A DNA stretch of 64,000 nt from Lysobacteraceae bacterium NML93-0399 (GTDB lineage: Bacteria > Pseudomonadota > Gammaproteobacteria > Xanthomonadales > Xanthomonadaceae): NCBI GenBank assembly GCA_002307375.1, contig NTJI01000005.1, positions 186,001 to 250,000 of the forward strand, given 5' to 3'. Position 1 is the stretch's first letter, and the number at the start of each line of letters is the position of its first letter. The translations under genes were made by a program, and so were the position numbers. Positions 17,206 to 26,101 of this stretch are shown one piece after another. The notes under the pieces are model-generated. The model worked only from the letters and a program-made list of their open reading frames with translations, did not search any database and was not told the DNA's origin.

Positions 17206-18690
17206 TCATCGCAGACCACCTCCGTGTTCGTAGCGCGGCGCGTCACCGGCCACCGGCCACCGCGGCCCGCCGAACACGCCCATCAGCCGGTGTTCCATCA
17301 GTGCCCGCGACAGCGACAGGCTGGCCGCGGTCATGACGACCATGCTCAGCGTGGTGACATTGAGCCAGTGCGACTCGGACAGGTTGTTCAAGGCCTGCTG
17401 GAAGAAGATCGCCAGGTACAGCGCCGCCTGGGCGCGATCGATCTTCATCAGCTGCAGGCACTGGGCCACGTGGACGCCCAGGTAACCCAGCAGCACGACC
17501 AGGCCGATACCGCCCAGGTCGTTGGCGATGTCCACGTAACCGTTGTGCGCCGAGCCTGGATAGAAATACAGCAGCCGCACCATCTCGTAGGCCGGCGAGC
17601 CCTGCACCGGCCCGATCCAGTACGCGCCGTAGCCGCCGCCGAGCCAGGGATGCATGCGGATCTGCTCGATCACGATCGCCCAGATCTCGGTGCGACCGGT
17701 AAAGGTGAGGTCCTTGCCGGTGATCGCGGTCACCGGGCTCAGCAGCACTTCCAGCCCCGGCACCAGGCGCAGCACGGCCAGCGAGTAGGCCAGCAGTACG
17801 GCCGCGAACAGCGCGGTCAGCCACGGCATCCAGCGACGCAGCCCCTTGGGCGAGCGCATCAGCATCAGCAGGAAGATGCAGGTGAACGCGCCGGTGACCA
17901 GCGCCGTGGAGCTGCGCGACAGCAGCAGACAGGTCACCGCGATGGCCGCGCCGCCCAGCGCCGGCAGCAGCCGGATCTCGCGGGCCAGCGCGCCATGCAG
18001 CCAGAAGATCAACCCCAGGCAGGCCAGCGTGCCCAGACTGTTCTTGTGGTTGGTCAGGCCGCGCCAGGCGCCGGCCAGTTCGGAGGCCGTCTCGCTGTGG
18101 ATGGCCAGGTGCGGCAAGGCCAGTCCGAACAGCAGCGAGCCGACGAGCAACGCGGTGACGATGGGCCGCAGCACCTGCTGGAACCGGCGCGGGTGCCAGG
18201 CCACCAGCACCATCGCGCCCAGGCACAGCGCGATCGCCGCGACGCGGATCATCCGGCGCAGGGTGATCCCCGGTTCGATCGACCACACGATGCTGGCCAC
18301 CGCCAGCACCACGAAGGCGACCAGGAAGGGATTGAGCCAGCGCACCAGCAGCCAGGCGAGGCCGCCGCGCCACAGCGCGAATGCCGCGCCCAGACCGATC
18401 AGGCCCAGCCACTGCAGGCGGCTGACCGCGCTGCCCGAGGTCGGCATGTCATCGGTGCTGAGCGCGGAATAGTCGAACCCCTCGGGCACGGTGATCAGCA
18501 CCACCAGCGCCCAGACCATGGCCGCGAGCAGATACGTGAAGCGGTCATCGCGGACCCACAGCGCGCCGTCGCCATGCATCGGGGCAACCCGGCCGCGCCC
18601 AAGACCGTTGCGCGCGCTGTCGTGGGCATCGCACACGGACGGGACGCCTGCGGCTGCGGGCAAGTGGGTCGGATTGCCGATGCCGGCCAT
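17206..18690 (-). CDS. O-antigen ligase / Wzy-like polymerase family protein
   Basis: 494-residue inner-membrane protein with about eleven hydrophobic segments. A large extracytoplasmic loop around residues 330-400 contains FTGRTEIWAIVIEQIRMHPWLGGGYG and a His in GSAHNGYVDIAND, the pattern of the O-antigen ligase (Wzy_C) domain. In an EPS operon with EpsE/F/G it most likely polymerises the repeat units in the periplasm rather than acting on lipopolysaccharide. The N-terminal 45 residues before the first helix are not hydrophobic and an internal ATG (MHGDGALW) is a possible later start. It is separated from epsG by four bases and from the HAD-membrane gene by 133 bases. Confidence 0.83.
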   Translation of the reverse strand: MAGIGNPTHLPAAAGVPSVCDAHDSARNGLGRGRVAPMHGDGALWVRDDRFTYLLAAMVWALVVLITVPEGFDYSALSTDDMPTSGSAVSRLQWLGLIGLGAAFALWRGGLAWLLVRWLNPFLVAFVVLAVASIVWSIEPGITLRRMIRVAAIALCLGAMVLVAWHPRRFQQVLRPIVTALLVGSLLFGLALPHLAIHSETASELAGAWRGLTNHKNSLGTLACLGLIFWLHGALAREIRLLPALGGAAIAVTCLLLSRSSTALVTGAFTCIFLLMLMRSPKGLRRWMPWLTALFAAVLLAYSLAVLRLVPGLEVLLSPVTAITGKDLTFTGRTEIWAIVIEQIRMHPWLGGGYGAYWIGPVQGSPAYEMVRLLYFYPGSAHNGYVDIANDLGGIGLVVLLGYLGVHVAQCLQLMKIDRAQAALYLAIFFQQALNNLSESHWLNVTTLSMVVMTAASLSLSRALMEHRLMGVFGGPRWPVAGDAPRYEHGGGLR

Positions 18691-18694
18691 GGCG

Positions 18695-19429
18695 TCAGAA
18701 GTGGTTGATGACCGAGCCCAGGATCTGCGCCCGGGTGGCGGCCAGGCGACGCATCATCTGCCTGGTGTCGTGGTAGCGCGTGTGCTGGGCGCGGGTGAGC
18801 ACCAGCCCGCGGCGCGCCAGGTTGATCACCGCCAGGCCGTCGGCGTAGCTGTCCAGCGCCGGAGTGTCGATGACGATGAAGTCGTAGTCCTGGCGCCACT
18901 GCTTCAGCGCGTTCTCGAACGCGGGGCCGGACAGCAGCTCCAGCGCATTCGAAGGCGGCGTTCCGGCCGGCAGCAGCAACAGCTGCGGCACGCCGCTGAC
19001 CGGATAGAGGCGCGGCGGTTGGCCCTCGGCGAGCATCTGCGACAGGCCGCGCCGGTTGTCGATGCCGAACAGCACGTGCTGGCGTGGATGCCGCATGTCG
19101 GCGTCGAGCAGCAGTGTCGGCCGGCCCAGCTGGGCGAAGCTGATGGCGAGTTCCGCGGCCAGCTGCGAACGGCCTTCGCCGCTGCCGGGACTGAGCAGGG
19201 TCACCACGTCCGCCCGGTCGGTCGTGTCACGGCGCAGCATCAACTCCGTGCGCAGGGCGCGCAGCTGCTCGCTGCGCGGCGCGTGCGACTGGTGCGCGGG
19301 AATCAGCGATTCGTCCGGATAGGCCAGGCCGCCGACCAGGGCGTGGTCGGGCTGGATCGTGTACGCGTCGTCGTCCATCGCCACCGGCTCGGCGGATGTC
19401 GTCACGGGTGTGTCCATCACTTCGATCAT
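18695..19429 (-). CDS. epsG: EpsG-like chain-length tyrosine-kinase-type ATPase
   Basis: 244-residue cytoplasmic ATPase of the CpsD/CapB/EpsG group, partner of the membrane chain-length protein. Walker A is SPGSGEGRSQLA, with Arg where most P-loops have Lys; my recollection is that EpsG-type proteins often show this. Walker A' is TLLLDADMRHPRQH and Walker B is DFIVIDTPALDSYADG. A Tyr-rich C-terminal tail, the usual phosphorylation site, is not present, so BY-kinase cycling as in Wzc is doubtful. It sits two bases from epsF and four from the polymerase gene, in the normal order for such operons. Confidence 0.82.
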   Translation of the reverse strand: MIEVMDTPVTTSAEPVAMDDDAYTIQPDHALVGGLAYPDESLIPAHQSHAPRSEQLRALRTELMLRRDTTDRADVVTLLSPGSGEGRSQLAAELAISFAQLGRPTLLLDADMRHPRQHVLFGIDNRRGLSQMLAEGQPPRLYPVSGVPQLLLLPAGTPPSNALELLSGPAFENALKQWRQDYDFIVIDTPALDSYADGLAVINLARRGLVLTRAQHTRYHDTRQMMRRLAATRAQILGSVINHF

Positions 19430-19431
19430 GG

Positions 19432-20880
19432 TCAGCTCCGCAGTGCGGGCACGCAGGCGAACTCACCCAGCACCGGCAGGTCGTAGTCGCGCTCGAGATC
19501 GTCACGGCAGCGCACCCGTCGGTTGAACAGCAGCTCGTAGGCCAGCGGTCCGAGCAGGCCGAGCATCAGTCCGGCGGCCAGTGCCAGCACGAGGTTCTTG
19601 AGCAGGTTGGGCTTGCTGGGCTTGAGCGGCTCGGGCGCGGGGCCGACGAAGCGCACATTGGTGTAGTGGCCGCCGGAGGCGAACATGATCTGGTCGTAGC
19701 CCTCGAGCGCGCGGCGGTAGACCGACTGCGCCGATTCGAGTTCCAGTTCGTACTTGCCCAGTTCGTCCTGCAGCTGCCGCGCGGCGATGACCTTCTGGCG
19801 CTGCGCGTCCACCGCCTGCTGCAAGCTGGCCTCGAGCTGCCGCGAGGCGACGACGGTCGAGCTGGTATTGCGCCGGTAGTTGCCCGTCTCGGCGTTGAGC
19901 GCGCGCTGGCTGGACTGGATCTGCGATTGCAGTTCGATGACCTGCGGATGGCGCGGGCCCAGGGTGGCGCGCAGCTGGGCCATGCGCGCGGTGTCGGTGG
20001 CGAGCGTGGCCTTGAGGGTCTGCACCAGCGGCGAGTTCAGCGCCTGGTCGCCGACCGACAGATCTCCCGACAACTGCGATTCGGCCGTGCGGCGGTTGTT
20101 CTGGGTGTCGAGCAGGCGCTGCTCGAGGGTGCCGAGCATCTCCATCTCGATGTCGATCTTCGCGGTCGGATCGATGGTGCCGTTGCTTGCGCGGAAGGCG
20201 GTGACCTCTTCCTGCGCGCGCGCGACCTTGCCCTGCAGTTCCTGCAGCTGTTCGGTGTAGCGGTCGGCGCGCTCGCGCGCCGGGCCGGTGAGGCGCGAAT
20301 GCTGCTGTTCGGCGTAGACCTCGGCCAGGGTGTTGACCACGGCCGCCGCGGCCTCGGGCGTATTGGCCGAATAGGTGATGTGGATCAGCTGGCTTCCCAG
20401 GCGGCCCTGCTCGATGACGAGGTTGCGCTCGAGCCTGGACTTGACCCATTCGTCGAGCCGGTCCGGGCTGCCGTCGAAGCCCGCGGTGTAGCGCTCGTCC
20501 TGATTGAGTTTGAGCCGGCGCACCACTTCCAGCAGGACCTCGGCGCTGTGCATCAGTTCGATCTGCGTAGCCATGTAGCTGCCCAGCAGGCCGATCGGAA
20601 ATTCCTTGCCGCCGAGCGGATCGTAGATCTCGTAATTGACCATCAGCGTGGCGGTCGTGGTGTAGGTCTTGGGCAGCAACTTGGATGCGGCCAGGGCCAG
20701 CACCAGCGCTGCGGCGACCACGGCGATCGTGACCCGGCGCCAGGCCCAGACGATGGCCAGCACCTGCCAGAGCGACAGGCCCGGATGCACGAAGTGGCGA
20801 GGCACGTAGGACGCAACACGGGCGCCGGCAGTCGGAAATCTGTCCGGCTCGGGCGCGATGGCAAGAGGCTGGCTGTCCAT
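19432..20880 (-). CDS. epsF: EpsF-like chain-length determinant (Wzz/GNVR) protein
   Basis: 482-residue inner-membrane co-polymerase. A first membrane helix is near residues 50-70, a long periplasmic coiled-coil region covers about 190-390 (rich in Glu, Gln, Ala heptads), and the second helix is at about 435-460 after the Pro-rich PAPEPLKPSKPNLLKN. This is the Wzz plus GNVR architecture. It should set polymer length together with the EpsG ATPase, whose gene follows after two bases. Its ATG overlaps the epsE stop by one base. The C-terminal tail beyond helix two is short and has no kinase domain, consistent with a separate EpsG. Confidence 0.87.
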   Translation of the reverse strand: MDSQPLAIAPEPDRFPTAGARVASYVPRHFVHPGLSLWQVLAIVWAWRRVTIAVVAAALVLALAASKLLPKTYTTTATLMVNYEIYDPLGGKEFPIGLLGSYMATQIELMHSAEVLLEVVRRLKLNQDERYTAGFDGSPDRLDEWVKSRLERNLVIEQGRLGSQLIHITYSANTPEAAAAVVNTLAEVYAEQQHSRLTGPARERADRYTEQLQELQGKVARAQEEVTAFRASNGTIDPTAKIDIEMEMLGTLEQRLLDTQNNRRTAESQLSGDLSVGDQALNSPLVQTLKATLATDTARMAQLRATLGPRHPQVIELQSQIQSSQRALNAETGNYRRNTSSTVVASRQLEASLQQAVDAQRQKVIAARQLQDELGKYELELESAQSVYRRALEGYDQIMFASGGHYTNVRFVGPAPEPLKPSKPNLLKNLVLALAAGLMLGLLGPLAYELLFNRRVRCRDDLERDYDLPVLGEFACVPALRS

Positions 20881-21767
20881 CAGAAGATCCGTTCCTTGAT
20901 CAGGATGACGTCGTCGGCCTGCACCAGGTCGGTCAGTTCGGGGCGGAGCGTCATGAACTGTCCGTCGGCATCGCGGCGCCTGATTTCGACGCGGTTGCTG
21001 CTGCCGCGCTGGGTCACGCCGCCGCCGCGCGACAGCGCCTGCACCACGGTCATGCCGTGCTCGAGCCGGTACATGTTGGGCGACTGCACTTCGCCGTGGA
21101 TGTAGAACTGCCCGGCGCGCGGCACGAAGATCGAATCGCCGCCCTGCACGGTGGGTGCGACTTGCGCGACACTACCTTCGGTCAATGCCCGCAGATCGAC
21201 CGGGTGGCGCTCGATCACGCCGTTCCCATCGGGTCGCAGCAGATAGATCACGTCCGCGCCGTCTTCGGTGGTGCCGCCGGCCTGGGCGATCAGGTCGAAG
21301 ACCGACACCTTCGATTCGATCGGAAAGCGCCCGGGCGACTGCACCTGGCCCAGCACCGAGGCCTGCTGGCTGCGGAACTCGACCAGGAAGATCGTGACCT
21401 GCGGATCGATCAGGAACTGCCCCTGCCGCAGTGCATCGGCCACGCGCGTCGACGCCTGCGCGGGCGACAGGCCGCCGATCCGCACCGGCCCGGCCAGCGG
21501 CACCGGCACCGTGCCGTCATCGGAAATGTAGGTGGTGGTGTCGAGTTCGGGCCGGCCGAAGACCTTGATGCTGATGGCATCGCCCGGCCCCAGCTGCAGC
21601 AGCGGGTCGATCGCCTCGCCCGTGCCGGCCTGCGCCTCGACAGGTGCGGACGTGGGCGTCTGCGCCAGGACCGACGGCGCCAGCACGATCGACAACAACA
21701 GGGCCACGAGCGCGGATGTGGGCCGGCGGCGTGTCGTGCAAGTCGGTGCGCGCGGATGGGTGATCAT
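20880..21767 (-). CDS. epsE: EpsE-like polysaccharide export protein (Wza family)
   Basis: 295-residue periplasmic/outer-membrane export protein. After a signal peptide (residues about 18-41, cleaved near VLAQ), the Poly_export domain starts at LLQLGPGDAISIKVFGRPEL, then two SLBB beta-grasp units (VLGQVQSPGRFPIES and FYIHGEVQSPNMYRLE). There is no lipobox Cys, unlike Wza, so outer-membrane anchoring must differ. ATG 21767 is preceded by GGAG nine bases upstream, which favours it over an earlier in-frame start. It is the first gene of the leftward EPS operon; its promoter must lie in the 194 bases shared with the divergent GH5 gene. Confidence 0.88.
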   Translation of the reverse strand: MITHPRAPTCTTRRRPTSALVALLLSIVLAPSVLAQTPTSAPVEAQAGTGEAIDPLLQLGPGDAISIKVFGRPELDTTTYISDDGTVPVPLAGPVRIGGLSPAQASTRVADALRQGQFLIDPQVTIFLVEFRSQQASVLGQVQSPGRFPIESKVSVFDLIAQAGGTTEDGADVIYLLRPDGNGVIERHPVDLRALTEGSVAQVAPTVQGGDSIFVPRAGQFYIHGEVQSPNMYRLEHGMTVVQALSRGGGVTQRGSSNRVEIRRRDADGQFMTLRPELTDLVQADDVILIKERIF

Positions 21768-21961
21768 GCGGCCGATCTCCGTTGAAGACCTGTGCCGGCG
21801 CGGGCCGGTCAGATCGTGCGGCCGACCAGGACGGGGCGGCATGGCGCGATATTCCGGGCGCCGGATCGGCGCGTCTGTGCGCTGCGTGACCGATGGCGCA
21901 AAGAAAGGCGACTAGCGTGTCGGCCAGGCGTTTGGCCTCGCAGACGCAGCCGGAGCTTTCG

Positions 21962-23200
21962 ATGGACAAGACATTGCTGCGCGCTGCGTGCGTGCTGGTC
22001 CTGGGCTGGTGGCTGCTGGCGCCCGCTGCCGGTCCGGCGGTCGCGATTGCGGCCGCATCGACCGCGCCCCTGCCGCCGCCGTCTGGCTATCACGTCCGCG
22101 CGGGACGGATGCACGACGCCGAAGGCAGGGTGGTGCAACTGCGCGGCATCAACCATTTCGGTTTCAACGCGCCGATCCTGCAGCCGCAGTTCCTGTGGAA
22201 GATGGGCTGGAAAGCGCAGATCGCGCAGATCCGCGCGCTCGGCTTCAACGCGGTGCGTGTGCCCTTCGTGCCCGACACGTTGCACGTCACCACGCCGGTG
22301 GACCAGCTCAGCTGGCTGGACGGGGCGGAGAACCGGGCGCTGGTCGGCAAGACACCGCTGCAGGTGCTGGACCTGTGGATGGCGGAGGCCGATCGCCAGG
22401 GCCTGTACGTGGTGCTGGATTTCCACAGCGTGTCGGCCCAGCGCCAGTACCCGACATGGTTCGTGGACACGCCGGCCGACTTTGCGCTGATGTACCACGG
22501 CCGCGCCTACACCGAGCAGGACTGGATCGACGATCTGGTGCTGGTAGCCGGACGCTACGCGCACCTGCGTCACTTTCTGGGCATCGACCTCTACAACGAG
22601 CCCCACGGCATCGTGCGCTGGGCGGCGGGCGATCGGCCTGCGAGCGATCCGAAGTACCACTGGAAGACCGCGGCCGAGAAGGCGGCCGCCGCCGTGCTGA
22701 CGGCCAATCCGGACCTGCTGGTGTTCGTGGCCGGCATCACCGGCAACTGGGACGGCATCGAGGATTCGACGATTCCGATGAACTACGGCGAGAACCTGCA
22801 GCCGCAGGCCTATCAGCCGCTTCAGATCCGCGCCGACAAGCTCGTGCTCAGTCCGCATACCTACGGGCCCGACGTCTTCGGGAAATCCACATTCGACGCA
22901 CCGGATTTTCCGGCCAACCTGGCGGCGCACTGGGAGGCGCTGTTCGGGCAGTTCCATCCCCGCTACGCGGTGATCATCGGCGAGTGGGGCGGCCACTACG
23001 GTCGCGGCCCGGAAGCCCACCCGGACGACGTGATCTGGCAGAACGCGCTGGTCGATTATCTGCGCGGCAAGGGCATCGACAACAGTTTCTACTGGTGCTA
23101 CAGCCCCAACAGCCGCGATACCGGCGGCATCCTCGATGACGCGCTGCAGGTGCGCGAGGACAAGATGGCCCTGCTGCGCCGGCACTGGGGACGCGACTAG
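21962..23200 (+). CDS. Secreted glycoside hydrolase family 5 (cellulase-like)
   Basis: 412-residue retaining endoglycosidase. A signal peptide (residues 1-31) is followed by a Pro-rich linker and a (beta/alpha)8 domain. The acid/base Glu213 is in DLYNEPHG and the nucleophile Glu341 in VIIGEWGGHYG; RGINHFGFN and FHS (residues 154-156) are other family 5 landmarks. It starts at ATG 21962 where the signal peptide begins. Lying inside the EPS locus and divergent from epsE, it probably trims or releases the beta-linked exopolysaccharide, or clears polymer from the periplasm, as similar glycosidases do in other EPS loci; a purely nutritional role is less likely. Confidence 0.9.
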   Translation: MDKTLLRAACVLVLGWWLLAPAAGPAVAIAAASTAPLPPPSGYHVRAGRMHDAEGRVVQLRGINHFGFNAPILQPQFLWKMGWKAQIAQIRALGFNAVRVPFVPDTLHVTTPVDQLSWLDGAENRALVGKTPLQVLDLWMAEADRQGLYVVLDFHSVSAQRQYPTWFVDTPADFALMYHGRAYTEQDWIDDLVLVAGRYAHLRHFLGIDLYNEPHGIVRWAAGDRPASDPKYHWKTAAEKAAAAVLTANPDLLVFVAGITGNWDGIEDSTIPMNYGENLQPQAYQPLQIRADKLVLSPHTYGPDVFGKSTFDAPDFPANLAAHWEALFGQFHPRYAVIIGEWGGHYGRGPEAHPDDVIWQNALVDYLRGKGIDNSFYWCYSPNSRDTGGILDDALQVREDKMALLRRHWGRD

Positions 23201-23242
23201 CCCGAAGGGCGGGCCGCGCCCAAAGGATCGCGCTTCCGATCC

Positions 23243-24196
23243 TCAGTGCTGCGCCGGTCGCGAAACGGGGACGGGCCCGGTGCTGTCGGCGGGCGCGTGC
23301 GCGTCCGGCGCGATGTCGGCCGCCGCACCGCGTCGCAACACGATGTCGGTCCGCGGCAACAGGCCGAATACGCGTGGGCCGCGGACCAGATAGCGGCGGG
23401 CGAGCCGGCCGGGTTCCTGCAGCAAGCGGTAGATCCATTCCACGCCGTTGCGTTGCATCCACTGCGGCGCGCGCTTCTGGACGCCGGTGATGAAGTTCAC
23501 CGACGCGCCGATGCACAGCGCCAGGCCGCGTGCACGCCCGCGCCGCTGCAGGTGATTGGCGATGATCTCCTGCTGCGGCGCGCCGATGGCCAGCAGGCAG
23601 AACCGGAATGGGCTGTGCGATTCGATGAAGTGCAGGCACGCCTCCACCGCATCCGGATCTTGGATGAAGCCCATCGGCGGGTCGTGATGCGCCAGGCCGG
23701 TGAGTCCGTAGCGCGCGGTGAGCGCACGCACCTGCGCGTCCGAGCCGCCGATCAGCACCAGCCGGTCATCGGGCCGGATCACCGTCGAGAACAGGCGCGC
23801 GACCAGGTCGCTGCCGGCGCACACGGGCAGGTCGACGCCCTTGGCCAGACGCAACAGCCGCGCGAGAAACCGGCTGTCGAGCAGCACGAAGCCGGCCTCG
23901 GCATAGAGGGCGCGGAAGGGCATGTCATCGTGCAGGCGTATCAGGTGGTCGACATTCGGCGTGACCACATAGGCGTAACGCGACTGGCCGAAGCCGGCTG
24001 CGACGTCGGTAAAGACGTCCAGGTCATAGTCGTCGAGCGTCCACTCCATGCGGCCGGTGTCGGGTGCCCGCGTTGCGGTCGGGCATCCTGCCGCGCTGAG
24101 TGCCCGATCGCGCGCGTGCGGCGTCAAGGGCATGGCAGCCGCCGGCGCGAGAGAGACGTCCACCGGTTCGACCTGCACAGCGTGCTCGCGACTCAT
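23243..24196 (-). CDS. WecG/TagA/CpsF family glycosyltransferase
   Basis: 317-residue glycosyltransferase (GT26) that transfers a sugar, typically a ManNAc- or glucuronate-type residue, to a lipid-linked precursor. Landmarks are YVVTPNVDHL, FVLLDSRFLARLL (the Asp-Ser-Arg region), LAIGAPQQEIIANH, and CIGASVNFITGVQKRAP followed by a basic C-terminus. In xanthan-like systems GumM belongs to this family. The first 49 residues before MEWTLDDYDLD are poorly conserved-looking and an internal start at 24049 is possible. It is convergent with the GH5 gene and divergent from the GMC gene, with the direct-repeat region between them. Confidence 0.87.
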   Translation of the reverse strand: MSREHAVQVEPVDVSLAPAAAMPLTPHARDRALSAAGCPTATRAPDTGRMEWTLDDYDLDVFTDVAAGFGQSRYAYVVTPNVDHLIRLHDDMPFRALYAEAGFVLLDSRFLARLLRLAKGVDLPVCAGSDLVARLFSTVIRPDDRLVLIGGSDAQVRALTARYGLTGLAHHDPPMGFIQDPDAVEACLHFIESHSPFRFCLLAIGAPQQEIIANHLQRRGRARGLALCIGASVNFITGVQKRAPQWMQRNGVEWIYRLLQEPGRLARRYLVRGPRVFGLLPRTDIVLRRGAAADIAPDAHAPADSTGPVPVSRPAQH

Positions 24197-24272
24197 GCTC
24201 GACTCCTTTTTTTGCGCACGCCGTCATCGGCGCTGCCCGGTGCCGGCACGTTAGCGACGCGCGTGGCGCGCG

Positions 24273-24326
24273 TCTGTAAGGCGTCGAACACACACGCCGG
24301 CGCGATCCTCTGTAAGACGTCGAACA
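24273..24326. repeat. Two 18-bp direct repeats in the EPS divergent promoter region
   Basis: TCTGTAAGGCGTCGAACA at 24273-24290 and TCTGTAAGACGTCGAACA at 24309-24326 differ at one base and are 36 bases apart. Each contains TGT-N10-ACA, a partial dyad. They lie between the divergent WecG-type and GMC genes, where operators are expected. A related sequence, GTACGCCGTCGTACACA, lies at the predicted promoter of the Crp/Fnr-type gene at 30.4 kb. Binding by that regulator is inference. Confidence 0.7.
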
Positions 24327-24397
24327 GACGGAAAACCCGGGTCGGGACGAGACTGGGCATGGTCCTGGGTCGCAGGACGGTGCACGGAGCCTGTGCC

Positions 24398-26101
24398 ATG
24401 TTCTTCGACGCGTTGGATGTGCAGCCGGGCGACGGCGAAGCACTGGAAGCGGATGTCTGCATCGTCGGCGCGGGCGCGGCCGGAATCACCATGGCCCTGC
24501 AGCTGATCGGCAGCGGATACCAGGTGCTGCTGCTGGAGGCGGGCGGGCGACGGGAGGAAGCGCAGACCCAGGCGCTGTACGCCGGACAGGTCCGCGACGC
24601 AACCCTGCATCCGCCGCCCGACCGCTACCGTGTGCGTCGCTTCGGCGGCTCGACCACGCTGTGGGGCGGGCGCTGCATTCCGTTCGACCCGATCGACTTC
24701 GAGCCCCGCGACTGGGTGCCCGACAGCGGCTGGCCGATCGCCTTCGAGCAGGTCCAGGCCTATTACCCGCAGGCCAATGCGCTGTGCGAGGCGGGCCGGT
24801 TCGCCTACACCGCCGCCGAGGCATTCGTGCAGCCGCCGGCGCCGCTGATCGCCGGTTTCCACAGCCTCGACTTCGATACCGGAACGCTGGAGCGTTTCAG
24901 TCGACCCACCGATTTCGGCGCGCGTTATGCAGCGCGTCTGCAGGCCGCGCGGAACGTACGCGTGCTGCTGCACGCGAACGTCACCACAATCGATGTCGGC
25001 GACGACCGCACGCAGGTCCGCGCAGTGCAGGTGCGCACGCTCACCGGCAGGCAGTTGCAGGTGCGGGCCCGCTGTTTCGTGCTGGCCGCCGGCGGTCTGG
25101 AAGTGGCGCGTCTGCTGCTCGCCAGCCGCGACGTGCATCCCGGCGGCATCGGCAATGCCTACGACGCGGTCGGTCGCTATTACATGTGCCACCTGGCCGG
25201 CACCATCGGCACGCTGGCGGTGAACGGGCCTGTGTCCGCCGTGCACCACGGGTACCAGCGCGATGCCGACGGCGTCTACTGTCGCCGTCGCCTTGCGCTG
25301 ACCGCCGACAGCCAACGCCGCCTGCGCGTGGGCAACTTCATCGCGCGCCTGCACCATCCGCGCATCACCGATCCGGCGCACCGGTGCGGTCCGCTGTCGC
25401 TGCTCTATCTGGCCAAGCCCTTCATTCCCTACGAGTACGCCAAGCGGCTGCATGGCGATGGTCCCGTCGACGCGCGCACCTGGGGCGCGCACCTGCGCAA
25501 TCTGGCCGCGGATCTGCCGGGCACCGCCGCATTCGGCTGGAACCTGTTCACCGGCCGCAAGCTGGCGTCGCGCAAGTTCCCGTCGATCATCGTCCATCCC
25601 AAGGGCAACCGCTTCAGCCTGGATTTCCACGCCGAGCAGCAGCCCAATCGCGAAAGCCGGGTGACGCTGTCGGACACGCGCGACGCGCTGGGCATGCCGC
25701 AACTGCTGGTGGACTGGCGTCATGCACCGGGCGACGTGCAGACCGTGCAGACGGCGCTCGCGGTGCTGGCACGCGACCTGCGCGTGCGGGGGGTGGGGCG
25801 ACTCGATTACGACCCCGATGCCGTGGAGAGCGAGATGCTGCGCTACGGCGCCTACGGCGGCCATCACATCGGCACCGCGCGCATGGGCACCGATCCGCGC
25901 CGCAGCGTGGTCGACGGCGATGGCCGGGTGCATGGCATGGACAATCTCTACGTCGCCGGCGCGGCGGTGTTTCCGACGTCCAGCCAGGCCAATCCCACGC
26001 TGACCATCGTGGCGCTGTCGCTGCGCCTGGCCGACCAGCTGCGTGCGCGCCTGGCCGAACCTGCCGCGGCGATACCGGGGCGCGCGCGGGAGGCCGCGTG
26101 A
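24398..26101 (+). CDS. GMC family FAD-dependent oxidoreductase
   Basis: 567-residue flavoenzyme of the glucose-methanol-choline family, oxidising an alcohol group of a sugar or similar compound. The dinucleotide motif VCIVGAGAAGITMALQ is at residues 20-35; RRFGGSTTLWGG is the second FAD contact, and near the C-terminus HHIGTARMG and LYVAGAAVFPTSSQANPT form the catalytic His and FAD-closing region. No signal peptide is seen, so it acts in the cytoplasm or at the inner face of the membrane. ATG 24398 has GGAG about nine bases upstream; an in-frame ATG at 24359 is less likely. Its stop overlaps the GTG start of the NAD-dependent epimerase-like gene, so the two are translationally coupled. Confidence 0.88.
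   Translation: MFFDALDVQPGDGEALEADVCIVGAGAAGITMALQLIGSGYQVLLLEAGGRREEAQTQALYAGQVRDATLHPPPDRYRVRRFGGSTTLWGGRCIPFDPIDFEPRDWVPDSGWPIAFEQVQAYYPQANALCEAGRFAYTAAEAFVQPPAPLIAGFHSLDFDTGTLERFSRPTDFGARYAARLQAARNVRVLLHANVTTIDVGDDRTQVRAVQVRTLTGRQLQVRARCFVLAAGGLEVARLLLASRDVHPGGIGNAYDAVGRYYMCHLAGTIGTLAVNGPVSAVHHGYQRDADGVYCRRRLALTADSQRRLRVGNFIARLHHPRITDPAHRCGPLSLLYLAKPFIPYEYAKRLHGDGPVDARTWGAHLRNLAADLPGTAAFGWNLFTGRKLASRKFPSIIVHPKGNRFSLDFHAEQQPNRESRVTLSDTRDALGMPQLLVDWRHAPGDVQTVQTALAVLARDLRVRGVGRLDYDPDAVESEMLRYGAYGGHHIGTARMGTDPRRSVVDGDGRVHGMDNLYVAGAAVFPTSSQANPTLTIVALSLRLADQLRARLAEPAAAIPGRAREAA

Noticed and set aside
17073-17246. Longer N-terminus for the HAD-membrane protein starting at 17246
   Set aside because: It would overlap the polymerase gene and the extra residues are Arg/Cys-rich without hydrophobic or HAD character.
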